A DNA stretch of 64,000 nucleotides, taken from positions 1-64,000 of the forward strand of contig JAEXFN010000009.1 of NCBI GenBank assembly GCA_023400055.1, written 5' to 3'. Below the pieces are notes generated by a model. The model was given only the letters and a program-made list of their open reading frames with translations, did not search any database and was not told where the DNA came from. Below, piece after piece: positions 26,178-34,500 of this stretch (positions are counted from its first letter, which is position 1; every line of letters begins with the position of its first letter). This DNA comes from Bacillota bacterium. GTDB lineage: Bacteria; Bacillota; UBA4882; UBA8346. Made by a program: the position numbers and the translations under genes.

Positions 26178-26618
26178 TTTTGTGAATAAGTAAGCTCATT
26201 CAGTCGCTCAACAAGCTCATTTTGTGGATAAGCAAGCTTGTTTTGTTAATGAGAGAGCTCTTTTTGTGAATAAATGAGCTCATTCAGTTGCTCAACAAGC
26301 TCATTTTGTGGATAAGTAAGCTCATTTTGTTAATAAAAGAGTTCTTTTTGTGAATAAGTAAGCTCATTCAGTCGCTCAGCAAGCTCATTTTGTGGATAAA
26401 CAAGCTCATTTTGTTAATGAGAGAGCTCTTTTTGTGAATAAATGAGCTCATTCAGTCACTCAACAAGCTCATTTTGTGGATAAACAAGCTCATTTTGTGA
26501 ATAAATGAGCTCGCTCAGTCGCTCAGCAAGCTCATTTTGTGGATAAGTGATCTATTCCTGTGGATAAACGGTTCCGTTGAACGCGGTTAATGAATTGGGT
26601 TGTGGATAAGTTGGGAAA
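26178..26618. repeat. 21-bp tandem array with DnaA-box-like nonamers (array C)
   Basis: Twenty-one consecutive 21-base units in exact register. Units 1-15 follow a fixed four-unit order: GTGAATAA type, CAGTCGCTCAACAAGCTC type, GTGGATAA type, GTTAATGA type. This gives an 84-bp higher-order repeat. Seven units carry TGTGGATAA and five carry TGTGAATAA, all in one orientation; these are exact reverse complements of TTATCCACA and TTATTCACA. The last four units form the same tail as in array A. It sits 195 bases before the gene at 26813. Confidence 0.92.
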
Positions 26619-26812
26619 AGTACAGCTAGAATTATAAGCTGAACTCCCAAAGCGATCTCTCTGCCGGCTTCTGCTTAACTGCTTACTGATCACGGTAAGT
26701 TGCATTTTTAGCAACAATGATTATAATAATGATTATAATTAAGAATAAACAACCTCCAGGCGGTGCCAGATTTGTCAATTCTGAAACGACACCCGCGGAA
26801 AGGGGACAGGGC

Positions 26813-27520
26813 ATGGTTGGGCAAGCGGCAATGAAGTTCGAAGGATTTTCTCCCGAGACGCTGGATTTTTTACGAGACGTCCGCAGTCATAACAGCAAGG
26901 CCTGGTTTGAGGAGCGGCGCGCTGAGTACGAGCGGGTGCTGCTCGGGCCGATGCGGGCGCTCGTCGGTGAGCTGGGGGACTATTTATTGACGGTGGATCC
27001 GCGCCTGGAGATCCGGCCGGCGGTGGGCAAGACCATCTCGCGCATCTTCCGGGATACCCGTTTTTCCAAGGACAAATCGCTTTTCCGCAGCAATATGTGG
27101 TGTTCTTTCCGCCGGGCCTACCAGGGCTGGGAGGACGCCCCGTCCTTTTTCTTCGAGATCAACCCCGACGAGTACTGCTACGGGATGGGCTTTTACATGG
27201 CCTCCCGGGAGATGATGGCCGCCTTCCGCCACCGGATCGACGCCGAGCCGGAACGGTTCCGGGAGGCCATCGCCCCGCTGCGGGGGAGCCATTTCGAGGT
27301 GGAGGGCGAGCAATACAAGAAAGTGCTGGATCCGACCAAGCCGCCGGAGATCGCCGCCTGGTACCAGCGGAAAAATTTTTACCTGATTCGCTACGGCCCG
27401 CCCGGACCGCCCCTGTTTGAGGCGGGCTTGATCGGGGAATTGCTGGAGGGTTTCGAGCGGACGGTGCCGTTATACCATTTCCTCTGGGAAACCCTCGCCG
27501 CCAAGGGAGTCAGCGCCTGA
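26813..27520 (+). CDS. DUF2461 family protein
   Basis: A 235-residue protein of the DUF2461/TIGR02453 family: FEGFSPETLDFLRDVRSHNSKAWFEERRAEYE near the N-terminus, then GKTISRIFRDTRFSKDKSLFRSN and FFFEINPDEYCYGMGFYMA. The family is widespread and of unknown function. I chose ATG at 26813 with AAAGGGGA upstream; the open frame reaching back to 26717 begins with low-complexity isoleucine codons. There is no operon link except 75 bases to the next gene. Confidence 0.85.
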   Translation: MVGQAAMKFEGFSPETLDFLRDVRSHNSKAWFEERRAEYERVLLGPMRALVGELGDYLLTVDPRLEIRPAVGKTISRIFRDTRFSKDKSLFRSNMWCSFRRAYQGWEDAPSFFFEINPDEYCYGMGFYMASREMMAAFRHRIDAEPERFREAIAPLRGSHFEVEGEQYKKVLDPTKPPEIAAWYQRKNFYLIRYGPPGPPLFEAGLIGELLEGFERTVPLYHFLWETLAAKGVSA

Positions 27521-27595
27521 AACGGGACGACGGAACGGGCTGCAATCATTTGACGGAGTTTCGGGAAGTGAGCGCAGCCGCTGGGGAGGCCGGCC

Positions 27596-28186
27596 ATGCT
27601 GAGCGTGGGATTTTTTATCTTCAACGGGATGGAGCTGCTGGATTTCGCCGGACCCTACGAAGTCTTTGCGGTGACGGCGGAACTCCATGATTACCAGCTA
27701 TTTAAGACGTTTGCCGTCTCCGCGGACGGCGCAATGATCCGCACCGTCAACGGGCTGAAAGTGCTGCCCGACTATAGTTTCGCCAGCCATCCGGCCATCG
27801 ACCTCCTGGTCATCCCCGGCGGGGACGGCACCAAGGCGGAGGTGCTCAAACCGGCGGTGCTCGATTGGCTGGCCGCTGTCCAGAGCCGGGCGCGCTTCAC
27901 CATGTCGGTCTGCTCCGGGGCCCGGCTGCTCGGCAAGTTGGGTTTGCTGGACGGCCGTCCGGCGATCACCCATCATGAGGTGATTCCTCAGTTGCGGGAG
28001 ATCGCCCCGCAGGCCCTGATCAGGGAGGACGCCCGGTTCGTCGATGACGGCGCCATTTTGACTTCGGCGGGGATCGCGGCCGGAATCGATCTGGCGCTCC
28101 ATCTGGTCGAGAAACTGCACGGGCCGGCGGTGGCCGGCAAGACCATCGCCTACATGGAGTATGGCCAATGGGAACGGTTCCGGTGA
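27596..28186 (+). CDS. DJ-1/PfpI family protein
   Basis: A 196-residue protein of the DJ-1/ThiJ/PfpI fold. The nucleophile cysteine is in MSVCSGARLLG and the partner acid in LDFAGPYEVF. TSAGIAAGIDLALHLVEK matches the isonitrile-hydratase/transcription-factor-like branch of this family. No DNA-binding domain is attached. Start ATG at 27596. The activity of this branch is uncertain; isonitrile hydratase or general chaperone-like functions are possible. Confidence 0.85.
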   Translation: MLSVGFFIFNGMELLDFAGPYEVFAVTAELHDYQLFKTFAVSADGAMIRTVNGLKVLPDYSFASHPAIDLLVIPGGDGTKAEVLKPAVLDWLAAVQSRARFTMSVCSGARLLGKLGLLDGRPAITHHEVIPQLREIAPQALIREDARFVDDGAILTSAGIAAGIDLALHLVEKLHGPAVAGKTIAYMEYGQWERFR

Positions 28187-28452
28187 TCCGCCTTTGCCAA
28201 GCACGGCTTCGACGGGGACGCCAAAATGAGTTTTTTGACGCTAGATGATGGTTCGGCTTGGAAGGCCGGCCCTTGATTGGCAATTTGCGGCCGGGCCGGA
28301 GCTTGGCCGGAGCAAAAAGAAAAAATTACCGTTTTTCATCAATTTCATGAAATTTTGAGTCTTTCTCAATGTTTGAGGCGATGGTGCCGCCCATTTAAAA
28401 ATGTAAAATGCAACGAATTTTGTTACCAACTATGGGCAGGATCGCGTTTTTT

Positions 28453-28461
28453 TGATATAAT
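28453..28461 (+). promoter_or_regulatory. Extended -10 promoter of phoB
   Basis: TGATATAAT, 31 bases before the phoB start, without a clear -35 box, as expected for an activator-dependent promoter. The remainder of the gene-free stretch 28187-28492 shows nothing else. Confidence 0.55.
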
Positions 28462-28492
28462 TATTTAAAACCTTGCCACAGGAGGCTAGATT

Positions 28493-29188
28493 ATGCCGAA
28501 TACCATCGCCATCATCGAGGATGAACAAAACATTGTCGAACTTGTCAAATATAACCTGGATCGCGAAGGATACCGAACCGTTTCCGCCAATACCGGCAAA
28601 AAGGGCTTAGATCTGGTCCATCAGGAACTGCCGGACCTGGTCATTCTGGACCTGATGTTGCCGGAGTTGGACGGAATTTCCGTCTGCAAGCAGTTGCGGG
28701 CCGACCAGACCACCAAATCGATTCCGATCATCATTTTGACGGCCAAGAGCGAGGAGGCCGACCGGGTGCTCGGCCTGGAGATGGGCGCCGACGATTACGT
28801 CACCAAGCCGTTCTCGCCCCGCGAATTGGTGGCCCGGGTCCGGGCGGTGTTGCGCCGCAGCGGCAACGTGGATGAGGATGAGCCGGAGATCATCGAGAAC
28901 GGCGAGATCCGGATGGACCTCCGCCAGCACATCGTCAAGGTCCGCGGCGCGGAGATCGAGCTGACTCCGAAGGAATTCGATTTCCTGAAGCTGTTGCTGC
29001 TCAATCCGGGCCGGGCCTTCACCCGGGAATTCCTGCTCGAACACCTCTGGGGTTACGAGTATTTCGGCGACACCCGGACGGTCGACGTCCATGTGCGCCG
29101 GCTCCGTCAAAAGATCGAGACCAACGCGGCCGACCCCATTTACCTGGAGACCGTGCGCGGCGTCGGTTACCGTTTCCGGGGTGAATGA
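28493..29188 (+). CDS. phoB: Response regulator, PhoB/OmpR family
   Basis: A 231-residue two-component regulator. The receiver domain (about 1-120) has the acidic pair IEDE, phospho-acceptor Asp in DLVILDLMLPELDG, Thr in IIILTAKS and Lys in YVTKPFSPREL. The winged-helix domain (about 130-229) has LTPKEFDFLKLLLLNPGRAFTRE and TRTVDVHVRRLRQKIE. It is followed at once by the kinase gene with a 4-base ATGA overlap. Likely role: phosphate-starvation response, although no pst genes lie in the window. Confidence 0.9.
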   Translation: MPNTIAIIEDEQNIVELVKYNLDREGYRTVSANTGKKGLDLVHQELPDLVILDLMLPELDGISVCKQLRADQTTKSIPIIILTAKSEEADRVLGLEMGADDYVTKPFSPRELVARVRAVLRRSGNVDEDEPEIIENGEIRMDLRQHIVKVRGAEIELTPKEFDFLKLLLLNPGRAFTREFLLEHLWGYEYFGDTRTVDVHVRRLRQKIETNAADPIYLETVRGVGYRFRGE

Positions 29189-30573
29189 CCATGCTTCGGA
29201 TGAAGAGGCTGCTGTTTCAGTTGGGGGGGTTTCTCCTCCTTCTTTTTTTGCCGTTTTTGTTATCCGGAGGGATGCGCCGCAACCTGCACTTCGTCCTGTT
29301 CGCACTGGTCTGGTTCGTGCTGATCGGCTGGCTCATCTACCGCTGGCTCAGGAACCCCCTGAAGGATCTCCTGGAGTACACCGAGAACCTGCGGCTGGGG
29401 ACTCCCATCCGCAACCGGGTCAGCCGGCGCGACGATGTTTACGGCCAGCTGGCCAAGGGCCTCGAAAAGCTGGAACGCTCGCATACCAGCCATCTGAGCA
29501 CGCTGCACGGCCGGATGGAGGAGATTCAAGCCATCCTGACCAGCATGTCGGAAGGGGTCATCGCCACCGACATCACCGGGCGGATCAGCCTGATCAATCC
29601 GGCGGCGGCCGAGCTTTTCCATCTGGGTCCCGGCGAAGGGGTGGGCGAATTTCCTTATCGCGTCTTTCCCCGCTCCGAGCTGGGCGAGATCTTCCATCAG
29701 GTTTATGTCAAAGGCTATCCCCAAGCCCTGGAGCTGACCTGGCCGGGCAGCCCGGAACGGGTGCTTAATCTGCATCTGGCGCCGATCCGCGGCGACGAGA
29801 TCGAGGAGATCCGGGGCGTGGTGGCGGTGATCGGCGACATCACCAAGCTGCGCCAGCTGGAATCGATGCGCAGGGACTTTGTGGCCAACGTCTCGCATGA
29901 GCTGAAGACGCCGCTCACTTCGATCAAGGGTTTCATCGAGACCCTGATCGACGGGGCCATCGACGACCGCGAAGCGGCCCGGCGCTTCCTGGGGATCATT
30001 CATCAGGAGACCGAGCGCCTGAACCACATCATCGCCGACTTGCTGGATCTGTCCAAGCTGGAATCGGGCCGGACCGATCTCAATGTCAGCTCCATTAATC
30101 TGGAGGAATTGGTCGACGAGGTGGTTATCACCGTCGAAAACCGGCTGCGCGATAAAAATCTTGCATTAACCCGGACGATCGAGGCCAAAGTAATCTCGGG
30201 CGACGAGGATCTGTTGCGCGAGGTCATCGTCAACCTGGTCGACAATGCCATGAAATATACGCCGAACGGCGGTTCCATCCGCATCGGCAGCGCCGAGCTG
30301 CTTGAGGGCGTGGAGGTCTATGTCGAGGACACCGGATACGGGATTCCCGATGAGAGCCTGCCGCGGCTCTTTGAGCGTTTTTACCGGGTAGACAAGGGCC
30401 GTTCCCGGGAGATGGGCGGCACCGGCCTGGGCCTTTCCATCGTCAAACACATTATCGAGCGCCATGGCGGCAAAGTCTCGGTCAGCAGCGAGCTCGGCAA
30501 AGGCAGCCGTTTCGCATTCGTCATCCCGTATCGATTGGACAGTGGGGGTTCTTCGCTTGGAACGGTTGAATAA
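29185..30573 (+). CDS. phoR: Sensor histidine kinase, PhoR type
   Basis: A 462-residue membrane kinase. Two N-terminal hydrophobic segments (about residues 9-26 and 32-52), a short HAMP-like linker, a PAS domain (about 108-210, ILTSMSEGVIATDITGRI), then the HisKA box NVSHELKTPLTSIKGF with the phospho-histidine and the ATP-binding boxes VDNAMKYTPNGG, DTGYGIP and GGTGLGLSIVKH. Lack of a large extracellular sensor domain matches PhoR. The start overlaps the phoB stop. Its end overlaps the next gene by 17 bases. Confidence 0.92.
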   Translation: MTMLRMKRLLFQLGGFLLLLFLPFLLSGGMRRNLHFVLFALVWFVLIGWLIYRWLRNPLKDLLEYTENLRLGTPIRNRVSRRDDVYGQLAKGLEKLERSHTSHLSTLHGRMEEIQAILTSMSEGVIATDITGRISLINPAAAELFHLGPGEGVGEFPYRVFPRSELGEIFHQVYVKGYPQALELTWPGSPERVLNLHLAPIRGDEIEEIRGVVAVIGDITKLRQLESMRRDFVANVSHELKTPLTSIKGFIETLIDGAIDDREAARRFLGIIHQETERLNHIIADLLDLSKLESGRTDLNVSSINLEELVDEVVITVENRLRDKNLALTRTIEAKVISGDEDLLREVIVNLVDNAMKYTPNGGSIRIGSAELLEGVEVYVEDTGYGIPDESLPRLFERFYRVDKGRSREMGGTGLGLSIVKHIIERHGGKVSVSSELGKGSRFAFVIPYRLDSGGSSLGTVE

Positions 30574-31282
30574 ATTTCTGGCCGGCGCGGGAATCGCCTC
30601 GCGCCGGCAGGCGGATCGGTTGATCACAGCGGGCCGGGTGCAGGTTAACGGCGCCGTCGTGCGCGAGATGGGCCGGCAAATCGATCCGGCCGCCGACCGG
30701 GTGGCAGTGGACGGCCGGCCGGTCGCCCGGGCCCCGGAGTTCGAATACTTGATCCTGCACAAGCCGCCCGGTTACCTGACCACGGTCAGCGACCCGTTTA
30801 ACCGGCCCACCGTAATGGAACTGATTCCCCATACAATGACCCGCGTATACCCGGTAGGTCGGCTGGATCTGGACACCTCCGGGTTATTATTTTTTACCAA
30901 CGACGGCGAGCTGGCCCTGGCTCTGACCCATCCGCGCCATCTGATCGAAAAAGAATACCGGGCCAAAGTGGCCGGAATCCCCGCGGAAGCGGCGCTGGAA
31001 TCGCTGCGCCGGGGCATCCGCCTGGAAGACGGCCCGACCGCTCCGGCAAAAATTGCGATAGAACGGGTTGAAAATGGCAATGCTATGGTCAGGATTATTT
31101 TGCGGGAAGGCCGAAAGCGTCAGGTCAAGCGGATGCTGCAGGCCGTCGGGCATCCGGTCGTCGCGTTGCAGCGGCTGCGCATGGGACCGCTGCTGCTGGG
31201 GGATCTGGGCCCCGGTCAATGCCGCCGGCCGACCCCGGCCGAACTTGCCCAATTGCTGGAGTTAAAGGAAAGTTTGCGCTAG
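30557..31282 (+). CDS. rluB: 23S rRNA pseudouridine synthase RluB family
   Basis: A 241-residue pseudouridine synthase with an N-terminal S4 RNA-binding domain (RLNKFLAGAGIASRRQADRLI) and the RsuA/RluB catalytic domain. The catalytic Asp is in PVGRLDLDTSGLLFFTNDG; KEYRAKVAG and REGRKRQVKRML are family motifs. TTG at 30557 has GGGGG nine bases upstream and overlaps the end of phoR; GTG at 30542 is the alternative. Translational coupling to phoR is likely. Confidence 0.88.
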   Translation: MERLNKFLAGAGIASRRQADRLITAGRVQVNGAVVREMGRQIDPAADRVAVDGRPVARAPEFEYLILHKPPGYLTTVSDPFNRPTVMELIPHTMTRVYPVGRLDLDTSGLLFFTNDGELALALTHPRHLIEKEYRAKVAGIPAEAALESLRRGIRLEDGPTAPAKIAIERVENGNAMVRIILREGRKRQVKRMLQAVGHPVVALQRLRMGPLLLGDLGPGQCRRPTPAELAQLLELKESLR

Positions 31283-31407
31283 CGGACTTGGATGGGCAAC
31301 CAAGTAAAGTTAACTGGAGCGATGTTCATCCGTTCGCGTCTTATATGAAAACCGATTCCGCACACCGGCTTCAGGAGCTATGGCAGAACAAAGAGAGGGA
31401 AGCTTGC

Positions 31408-31815
31408 ATGACGGTCAGAGCCAAGATTCGTTTTGATTACAAAGCCGAACCCAGAGGGAGAAGTTTTTTTTGGCAACGCAATGATCCGTTCCAGGCGGCC
31501 AAGGAGCTCCGGGAGCGTCAGAGCGCCCTACTGAGAAATCTGCCGTTTCAGGGTTTAAGCGTCATTGATCTCGACAGCAGTCAGGAAGTTTACCTGATTC
31601 CAGACGCCGGGAATCAGCGCGCGGCAGCCTACGCGCCGCTGGAGTTGACCGTGGAAGCCGAATCTCTGGAAGACTTGGCTCAGCTTACTTTGTGCGAGGA
31701 ATTTCGCAAAATCAAAGTGGTCGAGCCGTCGGAGCTGCATCTATCGACCGGGGACGTCGAACGGTTGTTGTTTAAAGTGACTTCGGAGTACCGGGACGAG
31801 CTGGAAATGGAGTAG
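31408..31815 (+). CDS. Hypothetical protein
   Basis: A 135-residue soluble protein. It starts with ATG at 31408 after AGAGAGGGA. The sequence is charged, with a patch RGRSFFWQRNDPFQAAKELRE and a C-terminus rich in Glu (SEYRDELEME). No signal peptide, membrane segment or known motif is seen. It lies between rluB and mreB on the same strand. I do not recognise a family. Confidence 0.65.
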   Translation: MTVRAKIRFDYKAEPRGRSFFWQRNDPFQAAKELRERQSALLRNLPFQGLSVIDLDSSQEVYLIPDAGNQRAAAYAPLELTVEAESLEDLAQLTLCEEFRKIKVVEPSELHLSTGDVERLLFKVTSEYRDELEME

Positions 31816-31908
31816 CAGTGCCGAGAGAACTCTCTGCGGATCAGGACTCGTAAAGTTTATTGCGTCTCGTTCAGCGGGATGATGTCAAGCGCGGAAAGTT
31901 GGTAGAGC

Positions 31909-32952
31909 ATGCCGGTGAAGTTTTTAACCAGACATTTTACGAAGGACCTCGGAATCGATCTCGGGACCGCCAATAGCCTGGTTTATGAGCGGAACAAGGG
32001 GATTATCATCCGGGAGCCGTCGGTCGTGGCGATCAAAAAAGACACCAAAGAGGTCCTGGCGGTCGGCACGGAAGCCCGGCAGATGATCGGCCGGACCCCG
32101 GGCGACATCATTGCCATCCGGCCCCTGCGGGAGGGAGTCATCGCCGATTTCGACATTACCCGGGAGATGATCAGGGCTTTGCTGCGCAAAGCCTGCCATG
32201 GCCGGGTCTTTATCAAGCCGCGGATCGTGATCAGCATTTCTTCCGGCACCACCGAGGTGGAGCGTCGGGCGGTGATCGAGGCCACCATTCACGCCGGAGC
32301 CCGGGAAGTCTTTCTGATCGAGGAACCGGTCGCCGCGGCCATCGGCGCCGGATTGCCGGTTCATGAGGCGAACGGCAATATGATCATCGATATCGGCGGC
32401 GGGACCACCGATATCGCGGTGATCTCCCTGGGTGGGATCGTGACCGGTCAGGCGGTGCGGATCGGCGGGGATACCATGGACGACGCCATCGCCAAATACA
32501 TCCGCAAGAACTACAACCTGATGATCGGCGAACGGACCGCCGAGGACATCAAGATCTATCTCGGTTCCGCTTTTCCGCTGGAACAGGAGATCGAATACGA
32601 GGTCCGGGGCAGAGATCATATCACCGGCCTCCCCAAGGTGATCGAGATCAATTCGGAGGAAGTCCGGCAGGCCTTGAAGGATCCTTTGGGCGCGATCATC
32701 AATGCGGTGCGCCAGACCATCGAACGGACCCCGCCGGAGTTGGTGGCGGATATCATGTTCCGGGACATCATTCTGACCGGCGGCGGCGCGCTGCTGAAAG
32801 GAATCGACCGGCTGCTCGGCTCGGAGCTCGGCATGAACGTGCGGATCGCCGAAGATCCGTTGACCAGTGTGGCGATAGGCACCGGCAAGACCTTGGAACA
32901 CGTCAATTTGCTCTCCAGAGTCTTGGTCGCCACCAAGAAAGCCACCTCGTAG
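31909..32952 (+). CDS. mreB: MreB/Mbl family actin-like cell shape protein
   Basis: A 347-residue bacterial actin: LGIDLGTANSLVY (phosphate 1), IDIGGGTTDIAVISLGG (phosphate 2) and LTGGGALLKGIDRLL (adenosine motif) are all in place. These proteins form membrane-bound filaments that guide wall synthesis. mreC and mreD do not follow; DUF881 and small-basic-protein genes come next instead. This suggests an Mbl/MreBH-like paralogue, with a main mreBCD operon elsewhere. The ribosome site before ATG 31909 is weak. A terminator follows. Confidence 0.92.
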   Translation: MPVKFLTRHFTKDLGIDLGTANSLVYERNKGIIIREPSVVAIKKDTKEVLAVGTEARQMIGRTPGDIIAIRPLREGVIADFDITREMIRALLRKACHGRVFIKPRIVISISSGTTEVERRAVIEATIHAGAREVFLIEEPVAAAIGAGLPVHEANGNMIIDIGGGTTDIAVISLGGIVTGQAVRIGGDTMDDAIAKYIRKNYNLMIGERTAEDIKIYLGSAFPLEQEIEYEVRGRDHITGLPKVIEINSEEVRQALKDPLGAIINAVRQTIERTPPELVADIMFRDIILTGGGALLKGIDRLLGSELGMNVRIAEDPLTSVAIGTGKTLEHVNLLSRVLVATKKATS

Positions 32953-33013
32953 GAAATTTCACATGGGGCGGCACGGAATGACTGTTCCTTTGTTTTTTTG
33001 AGAGCATCCGGGA

Positions 33014-33041
33014 AAACCTGCTCGTTTCAGCAGGTTTATTT
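33014..33041 (+). terminator. mreB terminator
   Basis: AAACCTGCT at 33014-33022 pairs with AGCAGGTTT at 33029-33037, followed by ATTTTT. In the remaining gene-free stretch to 33356 I see no convincing gene; an 85-codon open frame at 33073-33330 lacks a ribosome site and protein-like composition. Confidence 0.85.
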
Positions 33042-33356
33042 TTATGACTGATAAGCCTCGTCGATTAAGTCTTTGGCAGGAGCGGGGCGGTCCATTGAAG
33101 CGCGGGGGGAAGCGCGGGAAATCGCCAGCGAATTATTTCATCCAAATATTGCAATTATTTGGTGTTTCTTTCGTTATCTGGAGATGAGGCGCATAAATTA
33201 TTACCAGTCCCGTTGCCGGCTTTGGAGGACGCGCCGTCGTCGGAAAAACGCAAAAAACGTCATAAGGCAGGAAAACATAAAATGTGAGGATCAGGAAAAA
33301 GGAGTTTCGCTCTTTGTGGTGAATATTTAGTCCGTTTAGGAAGGGAGCGTCTTCAA

Positions 33357-34055
33357 TTGATTTTTACCAATCGCAGTTGGCAATTGGGAATCGGCATTGT
33401 GGCCATGGTCCTGAGCATGCTGCTGGTATTCCAGCTCCGCACCGAGTGGAAGATCCGGTCGGTGTTGCCGACCCGGCAGATCAACGAGCTTTCCAAGCTT
33501 TTCAGCACCCAGAAGCGAGAGCTGGAAAAGTATGAGCAGGAGATCGCCGACTTGCGCCGCCAAGTGAAGGATTACGACCGCGACCGGGAGCTCACCCGGC
33601 TGAAGATGGCGGCCGGCCTGGTCCCGTTGACCGGCAAAGGGGTCCGCATCGTACTCAGCGATTCCGATAAAAAACTGAAGGATTACGAAGATCCGGTCTT
33701 CTATATTGTCCATTACGATCAGCTGGAACTGCTCGTCAACGAGCTGTGGGCCGCCGGAGCCGAGGCGATCGCCGTGAACGGCTACCGGATCGGCAATACT
33801 ACCGGTTTCAGCTGCGCCGGAACCACCATCCTGGTGGATACCAAGCGGCTGGCTCCGCCCTATATCGTGGAGGCCATCGGCGATCCGGACAATTTGAAAA
33901 ATGCTTTAATGATGCCCGGCGGTTTCGTGGAGCAACAGATCCTGTCGTTTAATCTGAAATTTTCGATTCAGCCTCAGGACGATCTGCTGATCCCCGCCTA
34001 TAAGGGCAGCATCTCCTTTGAGCATGCCAAAGTGGCCGAGGAGGGAGAACAATAA
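33357..34055 (+). CDS. DUF881 family membrane-anchored protein
   Basis: A 232-residue protein with one N-terminal membrane segment (about residues 8-25), a coiled coil (about 45-80, ELEKYEQEIADLRRQVKDYD) and a DUF881 domain (VPLTGKGVRIVLSD, VHYDQLELLVNELWAAGAEAIAVNG). In many Firmicutes, DUF881 and small-basic-protein genes lie next to ftsA/ftsZ and are thought to act in division or wall synthesis. TTG at 33357 follows AAGGGAGCG. The next gene begins directly after the stop codon. Confidence 0.88.
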   Translation: MIFTNRSWQLGIGIVAMVLSMLLVFQLRTEWKIRSVLPTRQINELSKLFSTQKRELEKYEQEIADLRRQVKDYDRDRELTRLKMAAGLVPLTGKGVRIVLSDSDKKLKDYEDPVFYIVHYDQLELLVNELWAAGAEAIAVNGYRIGNTTGFSCAGTTILVDTKRLAPPYIVEAIGDPDNLKNALMMPGGFVEQQILSFNLKFSIQPQDDLLIPAYKGSISFEHAKVAEEGEQ

Positions 34056-34424
34056 ATGCTGGCGATTATCGGAGCGGTTCTAGGCATTATCCTTGGCATT
34101 ATCCTGCCCTATGATATCCCCGTCAACCTGGTGAAGTATTCGGCCATTGCCATTCTGGCGGCTTTGGACGCCATCTTCGGCGGTTTGCGGGCGCAGCTGG
34201 AACGGAAATTCTCGCTGTACCAGTTCATCACCAGCTTTTTCACCAATGCCGCGCTGGCGGCCTTGCTGGCCTATCTCGGCGATATCCTGGGCGTGGATAT
34301 CTATATCGGAGCGGTGGTGGCTTTCAGCATCCGCCTGTTCCAAAACCTGTCGATGATCCGGGGCGCGATTTTTGAGCGGTTTCGCTGGCGCAACGTGGAT
34401 AACAGCCATAGCAAGGATGTCTGA
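34056..34424 (+). CDS. sbp: Small basic protein, DUF1290 family
   Basis: A 122-residue membrane protein with three hydrophobic segments (IIGAVLGIILGIILPYDIP, YSAIAILAALDAIFGG, FTNAALAALLAYLGDILG). It matches the Sbp/DUF1290 family usually found with DUF881 genes. It has no gap to the upstream gene (TAAATG junction), so the two should be coupled. Its biochemical role is unknown. Confidence 0.9.
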   Translation: MLAIIGAVLGIILGIILPYDIPVNLVKYSAIAILAALDAIFGGLRAQLERKFSLYQFITSFFTNAALAALLAYLGDILGVDIYIGAVVAFSIRLFQNLSMIRGAIFERFRWRNVDNSHSKDV

Positions 34425-34465
34425 GGCCCGGGGGTTCGGGTTGAAATAAGTTTATCGATCAACGG

Positions 34466-34492
34466 CAAGGGCGGGTCCATGACCCGCCCTTG
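34466..34492. terminator. Bidirectional hairpin between sbp and the PP-loop gene
   Basis: CAAGGGCGGGTC pairs perfectly with GACCCGCCCTTG around a 3-base loop between convergent genes. T runs are poor, so efficiency is uncertain. Confidence 0.65.
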
Positions 34493-34500
34493 GCGATCGT

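Noticed and set aside
26178..26618. Coding sequence for a heptad-repeat protein
   Set aside because: The reverse strand reads as coiled-coil-like heptads in places (QNELVERLNEL), but TAA stops recur in the GTTAAT units and there is no start with a ribosome site.
33073..33330. 85-residue open frame after mreB
   Set aside because: No ribosome site, Arg/Cys-rich unnatural composition, and it begins just behind a terminator.
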